DNA from: Streptomyces dangxiongensis
Lineage (GTDB): Bacteria; Actinomycetota; Actinomycetes; Streptomycetales; Streptomycetaceae
Length of the DNA: 64,000 bases
Direction of reading: 5' to 3'
NCBI RefSeq assembly: GCF_003675325.1
Contig: NZ_CP033073.1
Span: 4,712,001-4,776,000, forward strand
Positions 23,418 through 32,221 of this stretch are shown one piece after another; position 1 is the first letter of the stretch; the number at the start of each line of letters is the position of its first letter. The notes under the pieces are model-generated. The model was not told where the DNA came from and ran no database searches. It saw only the letters and a list, made by a program, of their open reading frames with translations. The position numbers were made by a program, and so were the translations under genes.

Positions 23418-23681
23418 ATGACCGAGCTGGTGCAGCAACTGCTGGTCGACGACGCGGACGAGGAACTCGGCTGGCAGGAGCGCGCGCTGTGCGCCCAGAC
23501 CGACCCCGAGTCCTTCTTCCCCGAGAAGGGCGGCTCCACCAGAGAGGCCAAAAAGGTCTGTCTCGCCTGCGAGGTCCGCTCCGAGTGCCTCGAGTACGCC
23601 CTCGCCAACGACGAGCGGTTCGGCATCTGGGGCGGGCTCTCCGAGCGGGAACGCCGCCGGCTGAAGAAGGCCGCCGTCTGA
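23418..23681 (+). CDS. whiB: Developmental transcription factor WhiB
   Basis: An 87-residue Wbl protein that binds a [4Fe-4S] cluster through Cys25, Cys48, Cys51 and Cys57 (C-x22-C-x2-C-x5-C). It carries the GIWGG turn and a basic C-terminal ERERRRLKKA helix for DNA contact. Length and sequence are those of the developmental WhiB of Streptomyces rather than other Wbl paralogues. With WhiA it triggers sporulation septation in aerial hyphae. The ATG at 23418 fits the family N-terminus (TELVQQLLVDDADEELGWQE). It sits beside the F420 genes, as whiB2 does in mycobacteria. It has its own long promoter region and a downstream hairpin. Confidence 0.97.
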   Translation: MTELVQQLLVDDADEELGWQERALCAQTDPESFFPEKGGSTREAKKVCLACEVRSECLEYALANDERFGIWGGLSERERRRLKKAAV

Positions 23682-23764
23682 GCGCAGCAGCACGCGTACG
23701 GCCGCACGCGCACAGCCGTACGCGCACAGCACGCACGCACGCGTACACACGGGAACGTCACGAA

Positions 23765-23803
23765 CGGCCCGGCGCCGGTGGGTTGTCCACAGGCGCCGGG
23801 CCG
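23765..23803. terminator. whiB terminator with a DnaA-box sequence in its loop
   Basis: CGGCCCGGCGCC (23765-23776) and GGCGCCGGGCCG (23792-23803) form a perfect 12-bp stem. The 15-nt loop contains TTGTCCACA (23783-23791), identical to the Streptomyces DnaA-box consensus. It lies 83 nt after the whiB stop. Confidence 0.7.
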
Positions 23804-23917
23804 TCGTCATGCCCAGCCGATAGTGTGGTCGCTCGTCCGAGACGCCCCGCCGTCCCCTCGACGCACGAGGAGGCGCGGGCGTCCACCGCAGTCCATCGAA
23901 CCGGGGCCCGTACCTCG

Positions 23918-26900
23918 ATGTCCGTGCACAGCCATTCGGCGGCCCAAGACGGCACCGCCACCCCTGAGTTCCCGCGTCATGTGGTGACCGCGGTCCTCGT
24001 CTCCCACGACGGCGCCCGCTGGCTGCCCGACGCGCTCGCCGGGCTGCTAGGCCAGGAGCGCCCCGTCCAGTACGCGGTCGCCGCCGACACCGGCAGCGCG
24101 GACGGCTCCGCCGAGCTGCTCACCGACGCCCTAGGCGACGCCAACGTGCTGCACCTCGCCCGCCGTACCGGCTTCGGCCAGGCCGTCGAGGAGGCGAGCC
24201 GTACCGCGCCCGTCCTCACCCCGGAGGACCTGCCCTACCTCAAGCGCCCCAGCGGCTGGGACCCGGTCACGCGTAGCTGGCGCGACGACGCCTACGACCT
24301 GCCCGCACTGCCGCACGGCGAACCCGTCCAGTGGCTGTGGCTGCTGCACGACGACTGCGCCCCCGAACGCGACGCCCTCGCCGAGCTGCTCCGGGTCGTC
24401 GACACCGAACTCGAACTCGGCCGCGACGACGTCGCGGTCGTCGGCCCCAAGCTGCGCGGCTGGTACGACCGCCGGCAGTTGCTGGAGGTCGGCGTCACCC
24501 TCGCCGACTCCGGCCGCCGCTGGACCGGCCTGGACCGCCGCGAACAGGACCAGGGCCAGCACGACCACGTCCGCACCGTGCTGTCCGTCTCCACCGCCGG
24601 CATGCTCATCCGCCGCGACGTCTACGAACAGCTCGGCGGCTTCGACCGCCGGCTGCCCCTGATGCGCGACGACGTCGACCTGTGCTGGCGCGCCCACACC
24701 GCCGGCCACCGGGTCCTGGTCGCCCCCGACGCGGTCGTCCGGCACGCCGAGGCCGCCTCCCGGGAGCGCCGCACCGTCGACTGCGCGGGCCGCACCACCG
24801 CCTCCCCGCACAAGGTCGACAAGGCCGGCGCCGTCTACACCCTGCTCGTCAACACCCGTACGGCCGCGCTGCCCTGGGTGTTCACGCGGATCGTCCTCGG
24901 CACCGTCCTGCGGACCCTCGCCTATCTCGTCGGCAAGGTCCCCGGGCAGGCCCTCGACGAGATCCGCGGCCTGCTGAGCACCCTGCTGCGCCCCGAGCGG
25001 ATCATCGCCGCCCGGCGCCGCCGCGGAGCCGCACAGACCGGCAAGGGCGAACTGCGCGGCCTGTTCCCGCCGCCCGGCGCCACCGTCCGGGCCACCATGG
25101 AACAGCTCGCCGGCCACTTCGCCAGCGACTCCGACATCGACACCACCTCGGCCGGCCGGCACGGCGGCGCCGTGGAGTCCGGGCCCGGCGGCGACGACGC
25201 CGACTTCCTGGAGGTCGAGCACTTCGCCCGGCTCCGGCGGATCGCCCGCAGACCCGGCCCGGTGCTCTTCCTCGTCCTGCTGCTCGTCTCCCTCGCCGCC
25301 TGCCGCGCCCTGATCGGCGGCGACGCGCTCGGCGGCGGCGCCCTGCTGCCCGCCCCGGCCGACGCCGGCGACCTGTGGTCCCGCTACCTGGACGCCTGGC
25401 ACCCGGTCGGCTCCGGCGGCACCACGTCCGCACCGCCCTACCTGGCGTTCGTCGCGGCCCTCGGTTCCCTCCTGTTCGGCTCCACCGGACTCGCCGTCAC
25501 CGTCCTGCTGGTCTGCTCGGTGCCGCTCGCCGGATGCACCGCCTACTTCGCGTCCCGCCCCCTGGTCACCTCCCGGCTGCTGCGCGCGTGGGCGGCCATC
25601 GGCTACGCCTTCCTGCCCGCCACCACCGGCGCCCTGGCCGGCGGGCGCATCGGCACCGCCGTCCTCGCCGTCCTGCTCCCGCTCATCGCGCGCGCGGGCG
25701 TCGCCGCGAGCGGCCTCGCGCACCGCACCGGCGCACCCGGTAGCTGGCGAGCCACATGGGCGTACGCGCTGCTGCTGAGCATCGCCACCGCCTTCACGCC
25801 GATCGTCTGGCCCGTCGCGCTGCTCCTCGGCCTCGGTGTGCTCCTCCTGCGCCGCCGCGACTTCGTCGCCCACGGGCTGCGCTTCCTCGTCCAGCTCGGC
25901 ACCCCCCTGCTGGCCCTCGCGCCCTGGTCGCTGACCCTCCTGCCGACCGGCTTCTTCCAGGAGGCCGGCCTGGAGTACGGCCCCTCGGCGGCCTCCGCGA
26001 CGGACCTGCTCGGCTCCAGCCCCGGCGGCCCCGGCACCGTGCACGGCCTGATGCTCATCGGCATCGTGCTCGCCGCCCTCGCCGCCCTCCTGCGCTCCGA
26101 ACGGCAGCTCGGCATCCGTACCGCCTGGGCCGTCGCCCTCGTCGGCCTCGGGTTCGCCGTCCTGTCCAACCGCTCCGCCTGGGCGGGACCGGCCACCCTC
26201 GTCTACGGCATCGCCCTGCTGGCCGCCGCCGCGCTCGGCGCCGACGGCGCACGCGCACGCGTGGCCGAGCAGAGCTTCGGCTGGCGCCAGCCCGTCGCCG
26301 CCCTGATCGCCTTCGCCTCGGCCGCCGGCCCCCTGCTGGTCGCCGCCGGCTGGATGATCGGCGGCGCCGACGGCCCCCTGGAGCGCCGCGACCCCTCGCA
26401 GGTGCCCGCGTTCGTCGCCGAGGACTCCGCCACCGGCGACCAGGCCCGCACCCTGGTCCTGGACAGCGACTCCGCCGCGCGTGTCCGCTACAGCCTGGTC
26501 CGCGGCTCGGGCGCCCGCATGGGGGATGCCGAAATCGCCGCCGCCGACGGGGGGAACGCCCGCCTGGACAAGGTGGTCGCCAACCTGGTCGCCGGCTCTC
26601 CGGCGCCGACCAGGCCGACGAACTCGGCGGCTTCGCCGTGCGCTATGTCCTCGTGCACCAGGGCGCCCCCCGCGACACCACCCGCGTCCTCGACGCCACC
26701 CCCGGCCTGTCCCGGCTCAGCCGGCAGAGCGGCAACGCCCTGTGGCGCGTCGACCAGGAGGTCTCCCGCGCGGCCATCGTGCCCGCCGCCGGGCAGAGCG
26801 TGGCCCAGCCGGTCACCGCGGGGCCCGGTGGAGATCCACACCACGATCCCCGCCGGCTCGGGCAGCCGCGTCCTGCGCCTGGCCGACAGCGCCGCCGCCG

Positions 26901-27583
26901 GCTGGACGGCCACCCTCGACGGCAGACCGCTCACCCCCACCACGGTCGACGGCTGGGCCCAGGGCTTCCGGCTGCCGTCCACCGGCGGCAGGCTCGACGT
27001 CACCTACGACGTACCGTTCGCCCACACCGCCTGGCTGTGGGCCCAGGGCGCGCTCGCCGTCGTCCTGGTCGTCCTCGCCCTCCCCGGCCGCCGACGCGAC
27101 GTCGACGACGACCTGCCCGAGGAGCAGCCACTGCCCGCCCAGGCCACCGCCGGCGAGGGCCGCCGCGCCCGCCGCCTGCGCGCCCAGGCCGAGGAGCCGC
27201 CCGCCGGGAACCCGCCCGCCGCGCCCGCACCGCCCGAGCAGCCCCCGGCGGCCGTGCCCCACCAGCAGTCCTACGACGAGTGGGACCCGGGCACGTACGG
27301 CGACACCGGCCACGGCGCGGACCCGTACCGCACCGCGACGGGCTACGACCAGCAGACGTACCAGCAGCCCGACCCCTACCAGACGACGGCCCCCTACGAC
27401 CCGTACGCCTACACCGGCGGCGCCGAGCAGCCGCCGTACGACCCGGCGGCCTACCAGCAGCAGCACTACGGCCAGGGTTACGAGCAGGCCTACGACCCCG
27501 CCCACGACCCCGCCCGGCAGGGCTACGACCCGGCCCACCCCCACGGCACCGGCAGCGAGCGCCCCGACGGGAGCCAGCAGTGA
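23918..27583 (+). CDS. Giant family 2 glycosyltransferase/multi-pass membrane protein, with two compensating frameshifts
   Basis: 1221 codons. Residues about 18-300 are a GT-A domain (VTAVLVSHDGARWLPDALAG, the metal-binding LWLLHDDCAPE, RDDVDLCWRAHTAGHRVLV). From about 445 to 845 there are ten or so transmembrane segments. A periplasmic-type region, a last membrane helix (LWAQGALAVVLVVLALPG) and a Tyr/Gln/Pro-rich cytoplasmic tail (YQQPDPYQTT) follow. Between 26597 and 26823 the family-like sequence (ADELGGFAVRYVLVHQGAP, LDATPGLSRLSRQSG) is in another frame, then the original frame resumes at GPVEIHTTIPAGS. A +2 event at 26597-26600 and a +1 event in GGGG at 26820-26823 explain this, so about 75 residues are garbled as written. 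ATG 23918 is the first plausible start. The likely role is envelope glycan synthesis. Confidence 0.85.
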   Translation: MSVHSHSAAQDGTATPEFPRHVVTAVLVSHDGARWLPDALAGLLGQERPVQYAVAADTGSADGSAELLTDALGDANVLHLARRTGFGQAVEEASRTAPVLTPEDLPYLKRPSGWDPVTRSWRDDAYDLPALPHGEPVQWLWLLHDDCAPERDALAELLRVVDTELELGRDDVAVVGPKLRGWYDRRQLLEVGVTLADSGRRWTGLDRREQDQGQHDHVRTVLSVSTAGMLIRRDVYEQLGGFDRRLPLMRDDVDLCWRAHTAGHRVLVAPDAVVRHAEAASRERRTVDCAGRTTASPHKVDKAGAVYTLLVNTRTAALPWVFTRIVLGTVLRTLAYLVGKVPGQALDEIRGLLSTLLRPERIIAARRRRGAAQTGKGELRGLFPPPGATVRATMEQLAGHFASDSDIDTTSAGRHGGAVESGPGGDDADFLEVEHFARLRRIARRPGPVLFLVLLLVSLAACRALIGGDALGGGALLPAPADAGDLWSRYLDAWHPVGSGGTTSAPPYLAFVAALGSLLFGSTGLAVTVLLVCSVPLAGCTAYFASRPLVTSRLLRAWAAIGYAFLPATTGALAGGRIGTAVLAVLLPLIARAGVAASGLAHRTGAPGSWRATWAYALLLSIATAFTPIVWPVALLLGLGVLLLRRRDFVAHGLRFLVQLGTPLLALAPWSLTLLPTGFFQEAGLEYGPSAASATDLLGSSPGGPGTVHGLMLIGIVLAALAALLRSERQLGIRTAWAVALVGLGFAVLSNRSAWAGPATLVYGIALLAAAALGADGARARVAEQSFGWRQPVAALIAFASAAGPLLVAAGWMIGGADGPLERRDPSQVPAFVAEDSATGDQARTLVLDSDSAARVRYSLVRGSGARMGDAEIAAADGGNARLDKVVANLVAGSPAPTRPTNSAASPCAMSSCTRAPPATPPASSTPPPACPGSAGRAATPCGASTRRSPARPSCPPPGRAWPSRSPRGPVEIHTTIPAGSGSRVLRLADSAAAGWTATLDGRPLTPTTVDGWAQGFRLPSTGGRLDVTYDVPFAHTAWLWAQGALAVVLVVLALPGRRRDVDDDLPEEQPLPAQATAGEGRRARRLRAQAEEPPAGNPPAAPAPPEQPPAAVPHQQSYDEWDPGTYGDTGHGADPYRTATGYDQQTYQQPDPYQTTAPYDPYAYTGGAEQPPYDPAAYQQQHYGQGYEQAYDPAHDPARQGYDPAHPHGTGSERPDGSQQ

Positions 27584-29073
27584 AGCGCACCACCCTGTCC
27601 CTGTTCGCCGGCACGGCCGCGCTGGCCGCCGTCACCGCGTTCGCCGCGGTCGCCACGCCGGCCGCGTCCGGCGCCGCCGCACCCCGCACGGCCGCCCGAC
27701 TGCCCGTCGAGCGCACCAGCCTGCTGTGCCCGGCACCCAGCGACTCGGACATCGCCGACACGACGTACACGTCGTTCACCCCGCTGACCAAGGGCGCCGC
27801 ACACCACGGCACGGCGCGGCTCCAGGCGGCCGACGGGGAGGCGGCCGGGAGCGGGAAGGGCAAGGGCGGCAAGCAGAAGGCCGGCCGGCCGGTGCTCACC
27901 CCGAAGGCGCCGGGCACGCCGGTCACCGGCGACACCTCCGGCGCCGCCCCCGCACTGGTCGGCACGGCGGACGGCGGGTTCGCGCCCGGCTGGACCCTCC
28001 AGGAGACCACCGAGATCGCCGCCGGCACCGGCCGCGGCCTCCAGGGCGTCAACTGCACCGGCGCGGACACCGAGTTCTGGTTCCCGGGCGCCGGCACGGC
28101 CCCCGGCCGCACCGACTACGTCCACCTGACCAACCCCGACGACTCCGCCGCCGTCGTCGACATCGAGCTGTTCGGCAAAGAGGGGGCGATCAAGTCCCCG
28201 CTGGGCGAGAACCTCACCGTCAAGCCGCACACCAGCAAGGCGTTCCTGCTCTCCACGCTCACCGACGAGCGGCAGACCGACCTGACCCTGCACGTCGGCG
28301 TCCGCAGCGGGCGGGTCGGCGCGGCCGTGCGGGCCCTGGACGACAAGGCGGGCGGCGACTGGCTGGCCCCGGCCGCCGACCCGGCCGGCAGCCTGGTCCT
28401 GCCCGGCATCCCGAAGGACGCCACCGACGTCCGCCTCATCGCCTTCACGCCCGGCGACGACGACGCCGACCTGAAGATCCGCCTGGCCTCGCCCGACGGC
28501 CTGATCACCCCGGCCGGGAACGAGACCCTGCACGTCAAGTCCGGCATGACCGGCGCGGTCGACCTCGGTGACGTGACCCGCGGCGAGGCCGGCTCCCTGG
28601 TCCTGACGCCCACCGGCCGGCCGGTCCCGGTCGTCGCGGCGCTCCAGGTCGTCCGGGGCAAGGGCGACAAGAAGGAGACGGCGTTCATCCCGGCCACCGC
28701 CGCCGTCGGCACGCGCGCGACATCGGCCGACAACCGGGCGAAGGGCACCACCCTCGCCCTGACGGCGCCCACCGCCACGGCCACGGTCAAGGTCACCGCG
28801 TCGGCCGGCAGCGAGGGCGGAACCCCGGTCAGCAAGACGTACACGGTGAAGTCCGGCACCACCCAGGACATCGCCGCCCCGGTCCCGGCCGGCCTGAGGG
28901 GCGCGTACGCCCTCACGGTGGAGCCCACGTCCGGCGGTCCCGTCTACGCCGCCCGCACCCTCGCCGTAACCGGCACGGACGTCGCCGCCTTCACCGTCCA
29001 GACCCTGCCGAACGACCGCGGCACGGTGGCCGTCCCCCGGGCGGAGGAGGATCTGGCGGTCCTCCAGAAGTAG
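27580..29073 (+). CDS. DUF5719 family secreted protein
   Basis: A 497-residue protein starting at a GTG that overlaps the upstream stop as GTGA, with GGGAG nearby, so it is coupled to the giant glycosyltransferase gene. It has a Sec-type signal peptide (KRTTLSLFAGTAALAAVTAF, Ala-rich, cleavage near ASGAAA). The mature part is beta-rich with an Ala/Gly/Lys-rich linker at about 85-110 and DUF5719 stretches such as CTGADTEFWFPGAGTAPGRT, YVHLTNPDDSAAVVDIELFG and AFLLSTLTDERQTDLTLHV. It probably acts outside the membrane together with the glycosyltransferase, perhaps as a scaffold; no catalytic motif is visible. Confidence 0.85.
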   Translation: MKRTTLSLFAGTAALAAVTAFAAVATPAASGAAAPRTAARLPVERTSLLCPAPSDSDIADTTYTSFTPLTKGAAHHGTARLQAADGEAAGSGKGKGGKQKAGRPVLTPKAPGTPVTGDTSGAAPALVGTADGGFAPGWTLQETTEIAAGTGRGLQGVNCTGADTEFWFPGAGTAPGRTDYVHLTNPDDSAAVVDIELFGKEGAIKSPLGENLTVKPHTSKAFLLSTLTDERQTDLTLHVGVRSGRVGAAVRALDDKAGGDWLAPAADPAGSLVLPGIPKDATDVRLIAFTPGDDDADLKIRLASPDGLITPAGNETLHVKSGMTGAVDLGDVTRGEAGSLVLTPTGRPVPVVAALQVVRGKGDKKETAFIPATAAVGTRATSADNRAKGTTLALTAPTATATVKVTASAGSEGGTPVSKTYTVKSGTTQDIAAPVPAGLRGAYALTVEPTSGGPVYAARTLAVTGTDVAAFTVQTLPNDRGTVAVPRAEEDLAVLQK

Positions 29074-29163
29074 GCGGACGCCCGCCGCGGGCGGTGGCGC
29101 GGGCGGCCCGCGCGCCGCTGCCCGCGGCGCAGCCGGGCGCCGGCCGGTCGCCCCGGCGAACGC

Positions 29164-29619
29164 CTAGTCCTCCCCGTACCGCGGATCCACGGTCTCCGGC
29201 GTCAGCCCGAGCAGCTCGGCCACCTGCTCCACCACGATCTCGTGCACCAGCGCGGCCCGCTCGTCGCGCCCCTTGGTCCGGATCTCCACCGGCCGCCGGT
29301 ACACGACCACCCGGGCCGGCCGCCCCTCCCGCGCGGGGACGGTCCCGCCGAGCGGCACGGCCTCGTCGCTCCAGGCGGCCTGCTCCCCCCGGCCCTCCAG
29401 CCGGGGCGCCTCCAGCACGAGGAAGTCGATGTCGGCGAGCTGCGGCCACCGCCGCTCCAGACGGTCCACGGAGTCCTGCACCAGGTCCGCGAACACCTCG
29501 GCACGGCTGGCCGCGAGCGGCACCTGCGGCGGTGCGATCGGCCCCCGCATGCCCCTCCCGTGGCGATCACGGCGACGGGGTCCGGGTCCGGCGGCACGGG
29601 GCGGTACACGGTTGTCCAT
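29164..29619 (-). CDS. Zincin-like metallopeptidase family protein (PF06262), incomplete HExxH
   Basis: 151 residues from ATG 29619; a GTG one codon earlier is an alternative. A basic N-terminus of about 30 residues is followed by the family core: FADLVQDSVDRLERRWPQL, DIDFLVLEAPRL, ARVVVYRRPVEIRTKGRDE and ALVHEIVVEQVAELLGLTPE. The usual zincin helix HExxHxxG reads HEIVVEQVAELLG, so the second His is replaced by Val and the protein may be a non-catalytic relative. It occupies the place of Rv3259 in the conserved block and is divergent from the DUF3499 gene. Function is unknown. Confidence 0.8.
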   Translation of the reverse strand: MDNRVPPRAAGPGPRRRDRHGRGMRGPIAPPQVPLAASRAEVFADLVQDSVDRLERRWPQLADIDFLVLEAPRLEGRGEQAAWSDEAVPLGGTVPAREGRPARVVVYRRPVEIRTKGRDERAALVHEIVVEQVAELLGLTPETVDPRYGED

Positions 29620-29948
29620 CACCGGTGAAGCGTAGTCCCCGCGCCCTGCGCCCGTCCGTCTCCACGCGGCAACCGGCGGTGATCACTCGTGTCGCAGGCT
29701 GACCGTTCCGGCCAAGGTGTGGCTCGTTCTCGTACCCTTCCCGGACCGCCGAACGCACGACGGCCGGCGGCGTCTGTCCCGGTATGCGACTGACCGTCCC
29801 GCCGCCCGGCACCCGTGGGGAGGCCCTCCGCCCAGGTCAGCAGGGGCCCTCAGGAGCGGTGTGTGGGGCGTCTCACAGCCCGACACGGTGGAGTGACCTG
29901 GGGGAGAGTCGTCGCGGCCCGCTCAAGAGTGCGGTACCGTCCAACGTC
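29620..29948. promoter_or_regulatory. Divergent promoter region upstream of DUF3499
   Basis: A 329-nt gap without a credible gene. The only structured element seen is the 8-bp palindrome GTGATCAC at 29679-29686. No good -10/-35 pair could be fixed. The DUF3499 gene lacks a Shine-Dalgarno sequence, so its transcript may start at or just before its GTG. Confidence 0.3.
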
Positions 29949-30326
29949 GTGAGCCCTGTACGTCGCTGTTCGCGCACCGCCTGCGGCCGACCCGCCGTCG
30001 CGACGCTGACGTACGTCTACGCCGACTCGACCGCGGTCCTCGGCCCGCTCGCCACCTACGCCGAACCCCACTGCTACGACCTGTGCGCCGAGCACTCCGA
30101 GCGCCTCACCGCCCCGCGCGGCTGGGAGGTCGTCCGCCTCCTCGACGGTTCCGCTCCCGCGCGGCCCAGCGGAGACGATCTGGAAGCGCTTGCCAACGCC
30201 GTGCGCGAGGCGGCCCGTCCGCAGCAGCGCGCGGCCGGGGCGGGCGGCGCCGGAGCCCGCTCGGTGGATCCCATGGAGGTGGCCCGCCGCGGTCACCTGC
30301 GGGTCCTGCGCTCTCCGGACAACTGA
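29949..30326 (+). CDS. DUF3499 family protein
   Basis: A 125-residue actinobacterial protein. It starts SPVRRCSRTACGRPAVATLT, continues TYVYADSTAVLGPLA and HCYDLCAEHSERLTAPRGW, and ends in a disordered Ala/Gly-rich stretch and DPMEVARRGHLRVLRS. Paired Cys in RRCSRTACG and HCYDLCAEH look like a zinc ribbon, so it may bind metal or nucleic acid. The GTG at 29949 is chosen because the family begins there; longer in-frame extensions are non-homologous. It lies directly upstream of manB, as Rv3258c does relative to manB in M. tuberculosis. Function unknown. Confidence 0.85.
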   Translation: MSPVRRCSRTACGRPAVATLTYVYADSTAVLGPLATYAEPHCYDLCAEHSERLTAPRGWEVVRLLDGSAPARPSGDDLEALANAVREAARPQQRAAGAGGAGARSVDPMEVARRGHLRVLRSPDN

Positions 30327-30480
30327 GCGCCACCCGACGCCACCCCGCCAGGTGTGACGGTTCTTCTCCCGCGAGCGTCCCCGCCGGGGGACCGCCGGGC
30401 GTCCACCCGGTGTCCGCGCACCGCCCCGCACCCCGGACGGGTAGTTTGTGGGCACCCATAGGACTTCGGAAGGTTTGGCC

Positions 30481-31845
30481 GTGACTGCTGATCTGTCGCA
30501 GCTCGTGAAGGCGTACGACGTGCGCGGTGTGGTCCCGGACCAGTGGGACGAGCGACTGGCCGGACTGTTCGGCGCCGCCTTCGCTCAGGTCACCGGGGCG
30601 GCGGCCATCGTCGTCGGCCACGACATGCGCCCCTCGTCCCCCGGCCTCTCCCGCGCCTTCGCGCGCGGCGCGGCGGACCGTGGCGTGGACGTCACCGAGA
30701 TCGGCCTGTGCTCCACGGACCAGCTCTACTACGCCTCGGGCGCGCTGGACCTCCCGGGCGCCATGTTCACCGCCTCCCACAACCCGGCCCGGTACAACGG
30801 CATCAAGCTGTGCCGCGCGGGCGCCGCGCCCGTCGGCCAGGACACCGGACTCGCGCAGCTCCGCGAGCTGGCCGAGCGCTGGCTGGAGGAAGGCGCTCCC
30901 GAGCCCGCCCCCCGGCCGGGAACCCTCTCCTCGCGCGAGACGCTGGAGGACTACGCGGCGCACCTGCGCTCCCTCGTCGACCTGACCTCCGTCCGCCCCC
31001 TGAAGGTCGTGGTCGACGCCGGCAACGGCATGGGCGGCCACACGGTCCCCCCGGTCTTCGCCGGCCTGCCCCTGACCCTCGTCCCGATGTACTTCGAGCT
31101 GGACGGCACCTTCCCCAACCACGAGGCCAACCCCCTGGACCCGGCGAACCTGGTGGACCTCCGGAAGCGGGTCCCGGCGGAGGGCGCCGACCTCGGCATC
31201 GCCTTCGACGGCGACGCCGACCGCTGCTTCGTCGTGGACGAGAACGGCGACCCCGTCTCCCCGTCCGCGATCACCGCGCTGGTCGCCGCCCGCGAACTCG
31301 CCCGCAACGGCGGCACGGGCACCGTCATCCACAACCTGATCACCTCCCGCACGGTCCCGGAGGTCGTCCGGGAGAACGGCGGCACCCCCGCCCGCACCCG
31401 GGTCGGCCACTCCTTCATCAAGGCCGAGATGGCCCGCACCGGCGCGATCTTCGGCGGCGAGCACTCCGCCCACTACTACTTCAAGGACTTCTGGAACGCC
31501 GACACGGGCATGCTGGCCGCCCTGCACGTCCTCGCGGCCCTCGGCGGCCAGGACGGCCCGCTGTCCGGCCTGGTCGCCCAGTACGACCGCTACGCCGGCT
31601 CCGGCGAGATCAACTCCACCGTCGCCGACCAGACCGGCCGCCTCGCCGCGATCCGCACCGCGTACGAGGACCGCGCCGACGTCACCCTGGACGACCTCGA
31701 CGGCCTCACCGTCGCCGCGGCCGACTGGTGGTTCAACGTCCGCCCCTCCAACACCGAGCCGCTCCTGCGCCTGAACGCGGAGGCGAAGGACGAGGCCACG
31801 ATGAGGAAGATCAGGGACGAGGCCCTGGCGATCATCAGGGGCTGA
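30481..31845 (+). CDS. manB: Phosphomannomutase/phosphoglucomutase ManB
   Basis: A 454-residue alpha-D-phosphohexomutase that interconverts Man-6-P and Man-1-P. Its four domains carry the expected loops: catalytic phosphoserine in [16 protein letters not shown], the metal loop [16 protein letters not shown], the sugar loop [10 protein letters not shown], and the phosphate-binding [17 protein letters not shown]. The start is a GTG at 30481 ([15 protein letters not shown]) with GAAGG upstream. It supplies Man-1-P to the manC-like enzyme and takes Man-6-P from manA downstream. The Trm112 gene follows after 70 nt and probably shares the transcript. Confidence 0.95.
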   Translation: MTADLSQLVKAYDVRGVVPDQWDERLAGLFGAAFAQVTGAAAIVVGHDMRPSSPGLSRAFARGAADRGVDVTEIGLCSTDQLYYASGALDLPGAMFTASHNPARYNGIKLCRAGAAPVGQDTGLAQLRELAERWLEEGAPEPAPRPGTLSSRETLEDYAAHLRSLVDLTSVRPLKVVVDAGNGMGGHTVPPVFAGLPLTLVPMYFELDGTFPNHEANPLDPANLVDLRKRVPAEGADLGIAFDGDADRCFVVDENGDPVSPSAITALVAARELARNGGTGTVIHNLITSRTVPEVVRENGGTPARTRVGHSFIKAEMARTGAIFGGEHSAHYYFKDFWNADTGMLAALHVLAALGGQDGPLSGLVAQYDRYAGSGEINSTVADQTGRLAAIRTAYEDRADVTLDDLDGLTVAAADWWFNVRPSNTEPLLRLNAEAKDEATMRKIRDEALAIIRG

Positions 31846-31915
31846 GAGGCCGGCCCACCAGCGGTACGCTGACCGGGCATCCACAGACACCCGCACGCCC
31901 CCGAAGGGACACCCC

Positions 31916-32086
31916 ATGCCGCTCGAAGCCGGCCTCCTGGAGATCCTCGCCTGCCCGGCCTGCCACGCCCCCCTCAAGGAGCAGGACACCGAGCTGATCT
32001 GCACGGGCCAGGACTGCGGCCTCGCCTACCCCGTGCGCGACGACATCCCGGTCCTCCTCGTGGACGAGGCCCGCCGCCCCGAGTGA
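31916..32086 (+). CDS. Trm112 family small zinc-ribbon protein
   Basis: A 56-residue protein beginning [20 protein letters not shown] and ending [20 protein letters not shown], the standard bacterial Trm112-like (YcaR) fold. Cys13, Cys16, Cys29 and Cys34 are placed to bind one zinc ion. GAAGGG lies 7 nt before the ATG. Bacterial members are thought to help fold or activate partner enzymes, including methyltransferases, but the partner here is unknown. It sits between manB and the SIS-like gene in all comparable actinobacterial blocks I recall. Confidence 0.9.
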   Translation: MPLEAGLLEILACPACHAPLKEQDTELICTGQDCGLAYPVRDDIPVLLVDEARRPE

Positions 32087-32221
32087 CGGAACCCCGCACG
32101 CCGTAGCGAGGCCCCCTGCACCCCGCCGCCACGAGGCCCTGTTCCCCGTGGTGGCACGGCGCCCCGCGCCACCCCCTGCAAAGGCTCTGCCCAGGACCCC
32201 CGGCGATGGAGGCTGCCGCCC

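Noticed and set aside
24131..26044. Reverse-strand frame of about 640 codons opposite the giant glycosyltransferase
   Set aside because: Gly/Val/Ala/Gln/Glu low-complexity composition and no start signals; it mirrors the codon bias of the + strand gene.
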